Assembly: GCF_000346465.2 (NCBI RefSeq) | Contig: NC_034015.1 | Coordinates: 22,239,139-22,303,138, forward strand | Length of the DNA stretch: 64,000 bases | From: Prunus persica | Taxonomy: Eukaryota > Streptophyta > Magnoliopsida > Rosales > Rosaceae | Direction: 5' to 3' | In this document: in pieces, positions 46,125 through 60,000 of the stretch | Layout: each line of letters starts with the position of its first letter | Numbering within the stretch: position 1 is the stretch's first letter | Notes under the pieces: model-generated | The model's input: only the letters and a program-made list of their open reading frames with translations | What the model was told of the DNA's origin: nothing | Databases searched by the model: none | Made by a program: the position numbers and the translations under genes

Positions 46125-49100
46125 AATAGACATAAGTACTTATATCAATAAGCCGCAAATTCAAAACCTAATTCCAGATTTCATAAACTTGCCATCATTA
46201 GTTGAAATATGAATAATTGACCGGAAGAGATCTTTGCCATCGACTGTAAAACCCCAACGGTTTGGTGCAGGGCCTGCAATATAGGCACATGCCCTCTCAT
46301 CTGTATCTTTCAAGAATACCTGCTTAAAAAGAAATGAAGCATGAGCACAATTCAAACACAAATCAAAGTATTACAGAAATTCCACCATCCAAAGTGGCAA
46401 GGATTAAGTACACTCACTTGCTGAGACTGCAAATCAGAAGGAGATGGTCGAAACACAACCAGATTATACTTATTCTCCGTCTCATAATTTCCTGTCGATC
46501 TAACAGTTCCCAAGTAATCAAGAACACAAGACTCAACATCCTCCTCCGAGAAGTCCCCAACAATACTTACCTAAAAATAAGCAGACGCAGCCATATATAA
46601 ATGAGAAATGTTGTATAGTATAATTTTATTGTTGTGTGCATAATTTGTAGAACCAAATCAGCAAAGTACACACCTCCATGTTATTGCCTACAAATTGGTT
46701 CATCACTGCATCTTTTACAGATTGCAATGATAAATCTTGCAAAGACTTTGGTGTAGGCTCCACAAACCGCTCATCTCCGTCCATCATTGCTAACATGAGT
46801 TTGTGAGCAGTTGAACGCTCCAAGCTTTTGGGAATGGACCGATAATAAGACAAATACAATTGCCTTGCTCTATCAAATGCATCATCCAGCCAGACACTGT
46901 GCTGCAAGTCAGCAAGCACTACCGTCAATTATAAATTCATCCTGCATGCATCTCTAATGGGAGGCCTCCTATGAAGCCGAAGTTACAACAATGTTGAGTC
47001 CAAAACATGTGGACAACAACCAAGACAAGAATACCCTACAGAATCCACAAATCAGCACGGTGACTACAAGTTTTGATGGGTTACCTCAAGTACCATATGA
47101 AGCAACTGGAAAGCCGCACGCATTCCATTATCTCTTAATGTGAAACGGAATTCCATAGAAATAAATTCCTCGGTGGACTCTAATGAGCAGTTAATCAGGT
47201 GATTCACACAGAACAGTTCTACCTGAGGATAACAGTATGCATACATGAGACAATCTCAGGAAAATGAGGGAAGTGGATTTTAGAATGCAAAAAATAGCAC
47301 GATCCTAATTTAAATAATAATTACAAATAGCATATGAATAATCAGTGTACTTAGTAATCAGCTGCATGCCACATAAATTTTGCTAGTTATTGTCTATATA
47401 TTTTTTAAAAATAAAACTTGCATATTATTAAAAATACACCAGCTATTTGCTCTTCCAACAACTACTTGTGAGGTTGTGAAAGCTAATTTACATAATGACC
47501 ATTTGTGGTAACTAACTTACTTACCAAACATCTACCTCAGATATATAATTTACAATTTAGTGAAAAGTTCACGAGGAAATAATCTCCTGTGCAGAAGTAA
47601 AGACCTATTTGGAAGTGCTTCTAGAATAGCTAAAAGCGCTTTCAGGTAACTACAAACACTCCTACAAGCGCTTCTGACAGCATTTGGCAGAAAAAAATAA
47701 AAGTGCACTGGATTATAAAAGCACTTGGAAGTGCTTTTTGGAGAAGCACCTACCAAGTGCCTTTCTTCATGAAGCACTTGGATTTTAATGAAAAAAAGTG
47801 CTTATGAACAGAACTGCTTCCTACATAAGCACTTCATGGGCCCTAATTTAGCAATACCCAAAAAAAAAACCATGTATCTAATATATATGAACCTTTTGGG
47901 CAAGAGAAGAACTGACATACCTGCTCCCTCGAAAAGTTTCCAACACGACCTCCCTCACTAAGAGTACGTACGCCCACAACAACAGAACCTCTTGACTCAT
48001 AACTTTCAGCTGCTCGTCCACCACCAACTATAAGCCGCATTACACCTCCCCTAGCCTCACTTTCTGAAATCTGTGATTGAAAAAATATATAAATTGTTAT
48101 TTTTAGTAACAATCTTTACTCATCCATATTCTCATTGATATTAACTGAGATGACATTTCAACACCATAATCATCTACAATAATATATATATATATTTTTT
48201 AAACAAAATTTTACTGCAAAAGAGCAGAAAAAAAATACAAGACAGCGAACGTGGCCTAGAGAGCCACCAGAACCAACATAAAAAAGAACAACGAACTAAG
48301 ACATCTACGCTACAATATAACAGCATTCCAATCTAAATGAATAAGCTGGAAACTGATATCCTTAAATTCTGAGGAAGATGAAGCCCAAAGTGAAGCCCAA
48401 AAATGAATTCAGTCCCATAACTGATCAATCTCGTCACCTTTAAAATTATAAAAAATTATTCTATTTCTCTCTCCCCACACTACCCAAAACACTGCCATCA
48501 TTGCGCAATATCCCCAGAACTACACTCCTTATTCCTCCAAAAAAGTTAAACTGATCCCCCAACATGTCACCACAAGAGATGTAATTCCCCCACGCAATCC
48601 CAGCCACCTGAGACATTCTCGCCCATAAAGATGGCAAAACAGAAATAAATGGTCCACTGATTCATTACCGCCTTTACACATAACACACCAGTTAGGAGAA
48701 AAATAAAAGCAAGGCCTTCTTCTTTGAATCAAATCACAAGTATTTAACTTACCATGAGCAATTAACCAAGCTAACACTCTTACCTTTGGGGGGAACTTTA
48801 GCTTTCCAGATTGCAAGTAGTTAAACCCTAAAGCAATTAACCAAACTAACACCATAATCATCTACAATAATGTATCTCATGATTACATCGCACCACTCTT
48901 TTCACAGATCTCCCTATTTCAATCTTCTTGCATTTTACGACGACAGGCAACAAAAATTTCATCTTATTTTGTATTAGCAACAAACTTTCATTAATAAACT
49001 TGAAAACAATACAAGTGATGTAAGACGGAAGTGTTGGGCTGCTGTTGGGTCTCTGTAGTAGAGCAAAACCACACTAGAAAAGGAATTTCCAACAATGAAC

Positions 49101-52100
49101 AAAGAAAGAGAGAGATAAAACAACAGGATCAAAGTTGGAAGGTCCATAGATGAAATCTAGTCAAAGAGACCCACAAGAAACTCAATAATCCGATTCTCTT
49201 GGAAAATTAAAAACTGCACACAGAGTCTCTTAATAGAGTATTTAAACTAGAGTTACAGCAGTTCTAGCATCCTAGTCTTTATTACTTAAATAACTATTTA
49301 ATCTTGGCAGTTCTAGCATCCAATGACAAACTATACGAATACAGAAACTAACCCACCTTAAAATAACCAAATCTTAAAAATCAACAGACCCCATTACTAT
49401 ATAAACATAAGACGAGATACCTTGTAATTTACAGAAATTCCATTTGAAAGGCGACACTGAGTGATCCCTGTTTCTTTGTCATAAACTTCGGTCACATTTG
49501 TTTCTGGACTAAAGGGAATGAAGGATGGCATGCGCTCCTGCCTTAATTCCTGTAACTGCAATGATGATATCAATTCTTTTGGCACCTCAAGCTGTGCAAA
49601 TAGGAGAGAAAATGAATCAGCCATAAATCAAATTGGACAGAAGAGCGAGCTAAGTTTATATGGAAAGACACCTCAGGCTCAGGTTCAATGGGTTCCTCCA
49701 ATCCAGCTTTTATAGCAGCTACAATCTCACTAGGGGAAATAGCGAACTCAGTTTCACTCTTCCCCTCAACATGCACTTTCTTTGGAACACAAGCAACAAT
49801 CGCTGCAGGAAGAGGTGCAGTAGGATTTCCAAAATTAGAAACGAATTCCAACACCTTGGCGCCAATGGAGTTGGTCTACACAACAAAAAATTGAAATTAT
49901 ATGAGATATAAGAACAGAGGATTAAACTAAACTTTAGTTCATCAATCTCACTGCACCGGCATTGCCTCAATAATATCAACCCAATTTTATCCTCTACTTG
50001 TCTATCTATGATTAACGAAAATACATAATTTACTTCAACAGAGGATTGAGTGAAACGCATTACAAGTTCTTAACCAAGAAAAGACACAAAAATTCATTTA
50101 TATTACATTATATATCTATATTATTAACATACATATAATATGCAAATTATACATTAAGTACAGTCTTACTAGATCTATCTTGCATTCCTTTATATATGTC
50201 GCTAAAAATATACTTAAGGTACCAACATGACCCCAAAAGTATTCTAATGTAGCGAACTAGCCTACTTGTAACACATACCAGAGTGAACGGCCATCTTGGC
50301 AACATTGATATGGCATATTAGTAAGTGGCATAAAAAGTAGGGCAGTAAGAATAAGCTGCTGTCCAGCAGCCCAAAAGGAGATTCAGATATTATGTTTATT
50401 CTCTTGTATAATCACAGTATCAAGTGACACTAACAAATGATAATGTGATGCAGGGCAGCGGCTATAAGCTGATGTCCAGCAACCCAAACATACCCAAAAT
50501 ACAGTGGATAGAAGGATAAAGCAGTAGAATCGAAGTTGGAATGAAGAGAACTGAGTTCTAGGGCAAAATCTCAATAGAAACTCCATAGACTAAAGTCTGA
50601 AATTATATTCATCAACAAAAACTAAATACAAGAGTCTCTTAATAGCCTATTTATACTAGAATATAGAAAACCTAATTGACATAGGAAATTAAAAACCTAA
50701 ACAGGAAATTAAACCAAATCCTAGTAAGAATAAGAAAACAAGTAATAAAATAACCTATTAATTTAATATAACTAAAACTTAGCCTTATTGGTTGAGGCCC
50801 ACTTAGATTAGGAAAGTCTACTAGATGCTCCTGCATCAACTCCACCGGGTTGGGAAGAATTCTTCCTCGAATTCCAATCGTTTGGTGAAAACTGCCTTGA
50901 CATAACCTCCTCTTAGATAAGTTGTCCATAGAACTTTGGCCTTGATATTGAACCTTCCCACTCCAAAGAAATAGATATTTAGAATATTTGATCCTTCTGG
51001 AACAGTACCAGATATCTTCTGCAGCCAAGCTCTCAGCGCAAAAACTCTTCACGCCAAAAACCAGTAGTATGACAAGGTCAATGAGGTTCTTGGTAGTTTG
51101 CAAATTAAAAGAATCAACCCCAAGAAAATCAGCATACTCATAAGTATCACCTTCGAAGGAATTCATCTCATCTCCAACAATTCCCTCAAGAATTTCTTGA
51201 ATCACCCTTCCTTCGAACGTGGGTTTATTTTGTTGCTTCAAAAGTTCAAACCCAACTTCTTCGTGATTCACTGCCTTCAATATTACACCAGATTCAGCTC
51301 GTTTACTCTCACCAAGTACCTTGTCAAAAGCTTTCTCAATTCCCAAACAAACTTCACAATCTTCTTCCAAACAACAGTCAAACATGGGAGGGTTTTCTAA
51401 ATTTAGGAGATTGTCATTTTCCAATTTATTTGAAGCTCCCTCAACATCCTTCTTAGCAACAAGTGGATACACAGATGCCACCTCCTTGCTCTCAGTGTCA
51501 AACTTATGGGCTCTCAAATGACCATTAACCCTTGCATCTTTAGGAGCATGGCAGAATCATTCTTCAAGCGGCTGCAAAGTCCACTTTCTCCCATCCTTAT
51601 AGAATGAATACGTGTTAGCTTTAGCAGAATGCATCATGTCTTTGTCAAACAACCATGGTCTTCCCAATAAGATATGACATGCGTTTGTGGGAACAACATC
51701 ACACCAAGCTTCATCCTCAACGATATTACCAATAGTGAATTTAACCAAACACTTTGAAGTGATTGGTACCTCTTTTCCCTTTCGAAACCATGCAACCTTG
51801 TAAGGATTAGGATGCTTCTCAATTGGTAACTTCAATTTTTCTACAGCCTCTTTTGAGATAATGTTTTCACTACTTCCTCCATCAAGAATCACGTTGCACA
51901 CCTTTCCCCCACAAAGGACTCGTGTTCGGAATATATTATGTCGAAGCCAATCTTCTTCCTTAATTTTGGGAGTTGTCATCACTCGCCTTACCAACAAACA
52001 TTCTCCTTCAATTGGTAAGAGAATGGCATAAACATCATACGCTGGTTTTGAAAAGGTGATCTTATCACCTACCAAATTTATTCTTCTTTGTGGACAAGCG

Positions 52101-55100
52101 TAAAGATTTATGCCCGCCTCTCCGCAATTGAAACATCGAGCTTGTGAAGTACTTCCAGCCTTGGAATCCTTGACATTAGCACTGTTCGGAGTATATGAAA
52201 TTGTGTTATTTCTTTCCTCTTCACTCTTATCAGCACCCAAGTTCCTACCACCTATTCGGGTACTTGAATTGGCTTCTTATCACTTTGGATGCCATGAACA
52301 GCAACAATATCTCTTTGCCAACCCGTATCTGGGTGGCTAGAAACTGCGCTCTTTCCACCACGAAGTGATTGTCTTTGCTCAATTAAAGCATATTGTCGAG
52401 CATCTTCAAGGTTGAACAAACGGACCACTCCCATCTCATCTCAAATTGTCTGGTTCAAACCAGAAAGAGAATAGGATGTCATCTGTTCATTAGTCTCATT
52501 CAAACCAACTCGAATTGAGAGATTATTAAACTCTGACGTATATTCTTCAACATACATGTCTCGTTGCTTTAAGTCATGAAACCGCTCATAAAACTCCATG
52601 GTATAATCACCCGGTAAAAACTGCTTTCGTAACTTGGACTTCATACGATCCCATGTGTTGATCTTCTGCTTCCCTTGACGAGCACGCTGCTCTTCAACTC
52701 TCTTCCACCATTGAAGCGCGGTACTCTTCAATTTAAGCTTTACAAACACCACCTTGCGATCTTATGCCATAGGCTTCCATTCAAAATAATTCTCTAGACT
52801 TGCCTCCCAATCCAAATAATCTTCCACATGCATCTTTCCATAGAAATCAACAACTTCAATTTTAATTCCTCCACCATTCAAATCCAACGCATGAACCAAC
52901 CACACTTCCAATCCACCTCGATGACCATCACCATGGTTTCCAGCTTCATGAAAAGGGTTATCGACTTCCGTCTCATCTTCATATTCATCCTCACCACCAC
53001 CTTCTGGTATGTATAAGGGTTCGCGGTTGCGTTCTGGAATCTCCATATAGACATCTGCACGTTCCTGTCGTTGGAGGGCTTGCACCGCTCTCGACAAGTC
53101 TTCCATCATACGCCGCATCTCAGCCATCTCTGTGTGTTGGGCTTGGTTCCCTCGTCCACGACCTCTACCACGTCCGACCATGTTGTGGAACAAGGATTAA
53201 CCTAGGCTCTAATACCAATTTGATACTGTCCAGAGACCCAAACATACCCAAAATATAGAGGATAGAAGGATAAAGCAGTAGAATCGAATTTGGAACGACG
53301 ATAACTGAGTTCTAGGGCAAAATCCCAATAGAAACTCTATAGACTAGAGTGAAATTATATTCATCAACAAAAACTGAATACAAGAGTCTCTTAATAGCCT
53401 ATTTATACTAGAATATAGAAAACCTAATTGACATAGGAAATTCAAAACCTAAACAGGAAATTAAACCAAATCCTAGTAAGAATAGGAAAACAAGTAATAA
53501 AATAACCTATTAATTTAATATAACTAAAACTTAGCCTTATTGGTTGATGCCCACTTAGATTAGGAAAGTCTACTAGATGCTCCTGCATCATAATGATTTT
53601 GAACATTACCTCTTCAAGAGTAACTGTTCCGGCAACAGCAACCAAACTCTCATGTCCTTGCCTCTGATCCATCACTGTATGGCCAAGCGCATCACTCTCC
53701 ATAATGAAATCCAAATTATCAACAGAAGATACATTATCTATCATAGCTGCCAGATGTTCACTATCTTTTAATAAAGCATCCATGTAGCGAGTTAATTCAC
53801 CCTTAGTAACACCAAATTCTTTGAGCCTTCTAACCTGCACCAAATAAAGCATAACATCAAGTTTATATAACGTATCTGTAACAAGATATATGCCGAAACT
53901 TTGGATCAACTGGAAATTCACTAGGACTGAGCCAACTATGAAGTTTGTTCTTTCCAAGCTTGAGCAAGAAAGATACAAGAAAAGTGCAGTCCCACAGAGC
54001 AAGATATCATGGTGGCCTATCATTATGTTTATCTCATAACTTAAAAAACATTGATTTTCGATTCATGTGTTCCAAATAATAACAAAACTAAAATAAATAT
54101 AATAAGAGGTGAAAAAGATGACTTATCTCCCTCAAGAATACATTTTGACCACCACGATAAGAAACCCAAGCTACCATTAGTTTAGACAGCAGAATTTACT
54201 CTAAAACTGAGTTAATTAAACAAAACTTGCATCCATGGCATCATCTTTTAAAAGAAAAAGAGAAAAAGTATACGACTTTCTTGAAGTTACAGAAAATGTC
54301 CAATTGTGGACAAGATGTCCAATTGTGGACAAGTGGTCCACCAATTAGACACCAGTACACAATTTGTCTAAACTGACAACATGCAAACTACACATAAGAA
54401 ACCCAGAAACAAGCTCCCCTTTCAGAGTGTATGGCAGAGCAAGACAGAAATACCAACCTCTTGGACAGCAACTCTTATTGCACTTTGCCAATTCTTGGGT
54501 TCAGCAGTTACTGTAAGAGTAGTGACGGTACATCCTTCCCTTCCTGAGTCACTATGATCCAATTCAATTGAAGTAAATGGTGGATTTGAACTCTGCCATT
54601 TTTAAAGATTAGCAAACTTACAAAGAGCTGCATGGTTTTTCAAGCTAATACAGAGTGCATAACATGATTTCGGGTATACAATAATAAAACATTTCAGATC
54701 AACCAGCTGATGATGCAAGGAAGAAAGAAATTTGTACCTATTCTAGGCGTAGGTGCAATGGTAAAAATTAGGCTAATTTTTTTTATCTACTAGAATTAGA
54801 ATTAAGAGATTCAAGTATTCATTTACAGTAACTTACGTGTAAAATTATTATGGTATTGCAGTATTTTACTATGCAGGGATTCCCTGCATAATTAGGCCTT
54901 ATTCTTATTGGATTGGAGAGTTTTCATATTGTGAACATAGAATAACAAATGTAATTGAAGACTTTTCACATTAAATTGAGAAAGCAAACATAAAGTTGCC
55001 AAGTTACCGTTCCTCTGTTCTAGAACTACTTCTCTTCCTCACATTTTCTCTCTTCTATTCTATTCTTGCTTCTACAAATCAAATTTTATTACCACCATGA

Positions 55101-57018
55101 TTGGATGATGCAAATATTCAATTTGAACTTAAAAGAAATAGATAACTGATTATTTACTAAAAACAATACGTTAGCAACGAGATTTTCAGACAAATTGCAA
55201 GATATTATGACAACCGCTTATCAGTTATAACTTATAACCACAGGCATTGTGGTACAGAAGGTTCAACATCCCTACATATAAAAAGAGAAAGCCTATAATA
55301 TCTTCATGGACAACTTTGGTGGGGTGCGATCTTGACTCTTTTGTGCACTGTTTAGTTGGAAAGAAACTGTGAATTATTTGATTTTGCTTTGAAGGTTACC
55401 CTCCTTGATTTTGACGCACTTCTTGTATGTTATTTGTATCTCTTCTTTTTTTCTTTAATTAAGCTTGTATTTATATATATATATATATATAAAATTAACA
55501 AGCAAAACCAAATTAATAAAACAGCTAATTAAAGCAAAGCAGTGACATTTTTCATAGTGGAAACTGGAACTTGTACACGTAACACTAAAATTGCACCTTG
55601 TATCTTGTATTAATTCGGAAATGCAAAGCAGATAGAAATATTCTCTTCATTAGAACATTTCGCAAGTCACCAAATGTTTGAACCCTGCTCACAGGAATCT
55701 GCAGCGGTTCCATAAAAAAGTTAGAGAGAGAGAGAGAATGGTAACTAAATCTGGAAGGCACAAAACAACCAAATTACTAAGGATATATCAAACAAGAAAA
55801 ATATTCATAATAGCCCAACAGAAACGCAACTTAGCACATAATTAGAAGAAACTCTACAAAACCCCTTATACCTTGCAGAACATATTAAATGAAAAGTTTT
55901 GAATCAATTCATGCTGAAAAATCTGTGGAGGCTTCAAATCCGTACTACTTCCAGGGAGTGACCAATTGTGCTTCACAGGAGGACGAACTGTGTGCCTTTC
56001 CTTTTTAAGGATTTTAGCTTGATCAACAGAATTAGATGACCTTTCATTAGGTAAACTTCCAGTCAGCCCAACTGAAAACTTGGGCACAAGGAAACTAGCC
56101 ATTGCACCAAAAGCACTAGGAGCAGGTGCAGAAACTGCCTCATTTTCTAGGCCAGTTTGTCCAAAGACAGCCTGCAATAAAGCAACCAATTTTATTCAAT
56201 TTATGACTCTAAAAGTGAATGCAAATTACTCATCTACACAGAATTAAAGTCATTCAGTAAGTGAACTCTTGCATACTTCAATTTGGTAAATCGTTTTTGA
56301 GATGTTATCAATATCCCCAACAATGTATAAGGTTGCATTTGCGGGGAAGTACCAACGCTCATGGAATTTCCTTATTTTATCAACATCCCACTTCTTAATT
56401 TGCTCTTCTAATCCAATTGGGAACCTTTTGCTCAGCTTGTTTTCAGAATGCAGATGTTGTAATAACTGCACTTGATCAAACGTGTAAAAGTTAAGATAAA
56501 GCTAGGCAAGACAAATATATTAACCAGCTTGGAGAAATAACAAAACTCCCTAGGCAAACCTGGCAGTCAACGCGATAATCTATGGTATTCATCATCTGTA
56601 ATTCTGAAAGTATAGCACTCCGTTCTTTTTCAACACGAGAAGAAAGGAATTTCGGGTGAAAAGCAATCTGTACACATGCATGAAGCACAAGTAGATAAGA
56701 ACTTAAAGGTTACCAACTTCCAATTCAGTCTTTTGTTTTTCTCTAATTTCATTTTTTCGTCTAAAGCATCATATAATCGTCAATATATGTATATGACTAG
56801 CTCATATAGAAAAATCAATCATTCATACCTCATTTAAAGCATCCAGTACATATGGAAGTAGATCTCCATCAGAATCCTGGAAAGCAAAATATAATCGTCA
56901 ATATATGTATAAGACCTAGGTTGGAAGAACAATATACAAATTAGCTTAAAGTGTGGATTATTATTTTCTATTTTTGCAAAAACATCATAAAGTTTCACAC
57001 CAATAGCTTACATTCTGT

Positions 57019-57052
<34 letters not shown>

Positions 57053-60000
57053 AACTACAACAACTATGATTACCAGCTCTGTTATATTGCTTGGTATTGA
57101 CATACATAAGACCACAAATACTAAAAATGACAAAAACTCAATTCCTGAATATTGGTGTAACAGAAAAGGGACCTTTGAACTAATGGGTGAATGGATGTGA
57201 AACACTGTATGATGGAAGTCAGTGTAAGCATTAGATCGAGCCCCTGTCCCAAGAAGTTTCTCACGTTTCTTACTTCCAAGGAAAGCAACATGTTCAATCA
57301 TATGTGCAATTCCTTGCTCATCGTCTTCCTCATCGATTGATCCTACGTGAACTTCCATGTGTGCTTCAAACCTAAAACTCCAACAAATGTGCTCTATTTG
57401 AGATATCAAATTATCTTATAAATAAGCTGCACATGAAACCTGGCCTTTCTATTTTCTACATAACCATAAAGCATAAGCCAACTAGAAGAAGTCCTGTAGA
57501 GAGGCCAAACCTGTTTGGCGGAACTTTATTTGGTAAGATCAGATAGCGCAGCCCATTTTTCAGTTGTCCTCGATACAACTTTGGATGAGATGGAATTTCA
57601 GAACTTAAAAACCCCTCTAACTCTGTATTTCCTACTCCAGGATATAATAAATCCAGATCCTGTTTCTCCAGAATACCATCTTGCCAGGCTGTACTTGCTG
57701 CGTGTGGCTCATCTGGACCCACGGTTGCGTATGGAAGACGATCATGCTTCACCTAAAAATTACATGGACCACAATAAGTAAGAAAGAAGTTGTCTTGAGA
57801 ACATGAGCAGAATGTTTCCTGTTGGAACCTCCAAAACTGCATCAAGAACTGTAAAGTGACAACGAGAGTTTCTTAAAAGTTCACTGATAATCAACGTACT
57901 AGATGGTGTGAAACAGTTTAAGTTCCACAACTTATTTCACATTTGTAATTTTTTTCCCAAATTATTGTTTCATGAATGCAACACACAAAGAACGTGTCTC
58001 TGCAATTCAATCAAGCTGAACAGAAAGAATGCTGCTCTGAGCTGAATCATTATTGTACATTCTCAATCAGTTGCATAGATTCTGTAATTTACACTTCTAG
58101 GGCCCAGACGGAGAGACATTAGAGATAGTTCATGTGAAAACACCAGATAATAGTCAAACACAAGACATAAAATGCAAGATGCATCAACAGAAGGAAATTT
58201 GTCGTGGACTACTTACAGCAGCATTGTCAAGTTTAGGCTTGGACAAACAAATAGAAGTTTTGTCATTAAAGACACTTGGTGTAGATGTCCTAAGGCGATG
58301 ACGACTTCTGTTCTGGGAAAAAGAGCTAGAAATGTAGTTATACTTTCCTGGAAAAAGTGCTTCAGTCACTGGCTCTCTGAGCATGGAAATACATTGTTCC
58401 CAAGTATTAGTTTTCTTTCTATGTAAGCCTGATCTACCAGCACCAACTTCGAGCAGACGCCTTTTACCCACAAGAAAATGCCCAAAAGCAAAAGTGAATA
58501 AAAGTTACCGTTTATATCCAATGAAGAATAAAGAGGGCACTGAAAATTGTAGTTACATAATATAGAAGAACATTCACAACAGCTATATATTCAGGTCCAC
58601 ACCACATAGTTATGAACATATAAACCGGTAGTGAGTTGCATACTAGTCAATACATGTTATCTTCTGGATAGGTGGGTTGAACTGAAATACAACCAGTTGA
58701 TTAGTTGTGTTAAACAGCCAACACCATTTCAACATGAACACGACTATGCTTGATACTAAGTTATCAGCCCCATAATATTGTGTAGGTTTCAAACTGGGTT
58801 ATCGCACTCTGTCAAAAATAGTCATCCCCAATTTCTACTCTTCATCATGTTCAACAGGGAATTAGTAATCTTGTTATCCATGCCTAATAATACCAAGGCA
58901 GTAACCTCTTTCTTGTTTCAGAATGTTTTTTTCTTTTTAAATCCTTGAACGGTGGCTCTATCAGAAACCATATTTTATTCAGCCATATTTAATGAAAACA
59001 CTTAAACTATCAATCTGATTTGATACCTATATACACAAAACCCAACTCTTCATCTTCCCTCTCCACAACCCATATATGTCTAAACTTTGGCTAATGATTT
59101 TCCTGTTCGCACAATTTGATTGAAAAGTAGAATCCACTTCACATCGTTGTTTCGGAGCCTTTTTAACAAAGTGCACGTGTGTATTAATTGCTTCGAACTA
59201 ATATTGCTTTGGGTTTTCTTTTGTAGGTTTGACTAGCCAATTAGGGTATGGTGGCTAATCAAATTCGCTTGTTCTTACATTGTCCATGTGCATTGAGAAT
59301 GGGTTGGCGATTAGTCAGGGCGGCAGGGATTAATTGGGTTATTCCTCAGTCATGTTCAAATATTCTTTGTGATGCATACGTGTCTTGGTGGTGGAAGGAA
59401 GGCAAGAGTTTTGGGGAATTGTGATGTGCTAGCTGTCTTTCGGGAATTTGGTTTGTGTTTGTGATAAACAGAAGAATATTTGAAAGCTAAAGAGGGGATG
59501 TAGAGGAGAGTTTTTGGGAAAAACTCAGGTTCGGGCATCCTTATGGGCTTCTCTTTCTCCAGCCTTTAGGGATATTTCATTTTCTGTAATTTATTAGATT
59601 GAGAAGCTCATGTAGGATAGTTTGTAGAATTGTATTACAATGTAAGAGGTGTTTTTTGATTTGCTTTTGAGGGCTGTATCTTTTGTTGGTGGACCTCTAG
59701 TTCACTAAGTTTTATATTGTCTTTTTCATCTCTTTAATATAATATTGTTTCTCATAATGAAATAAAAAATTAGCCAACCATAACTGTAATAATTTGGTTG
59801 TCTTGAACTGAACAAACTTGTCTTGCTCGACCAAACCAAAATAAATTTGAAAATAAAAACAAAAGACTAGCTTTAGCATACTGGAATTTATCGCACTTCA
59901 TATCATCATTCTTGTTCTATTATGTATATGTATACACACAGAGGGAGGCCCTCTGAAAGTGCCCAGCATCTATATAAATCTTAGCAAACAACAAACACAA

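Larger units (their letters stand above)
50446..53590 (-). mobile_element. Non-autonomous LTR retrotransposon with gag and protease only
   Basis: A 3145-bp element on the minus strand flanked by TAATG (50441-50445 and 53591-53595). The 5' LTR is 53590-53221 and the 3' LTR is 50838-50446; both start TGATGCAGGAGCATC and end ATCA, and the 3' LTR has about 20 extra bases near its end. The primer-binding site TGGTATTAGAGCC (about 53203-53216, complement) pairs with initiator tRNA-Met. The interior encodes a gag-like frame, a zinc-knuckle remnant and a retropepsin-like domain. There is no reverse transcriptase, RNase H or integrase, so it fits the TR-GAG class of gypsy-dependent elements. It lies in the SPP intron between exons 11 and 12. 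Confidence 0.92.
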
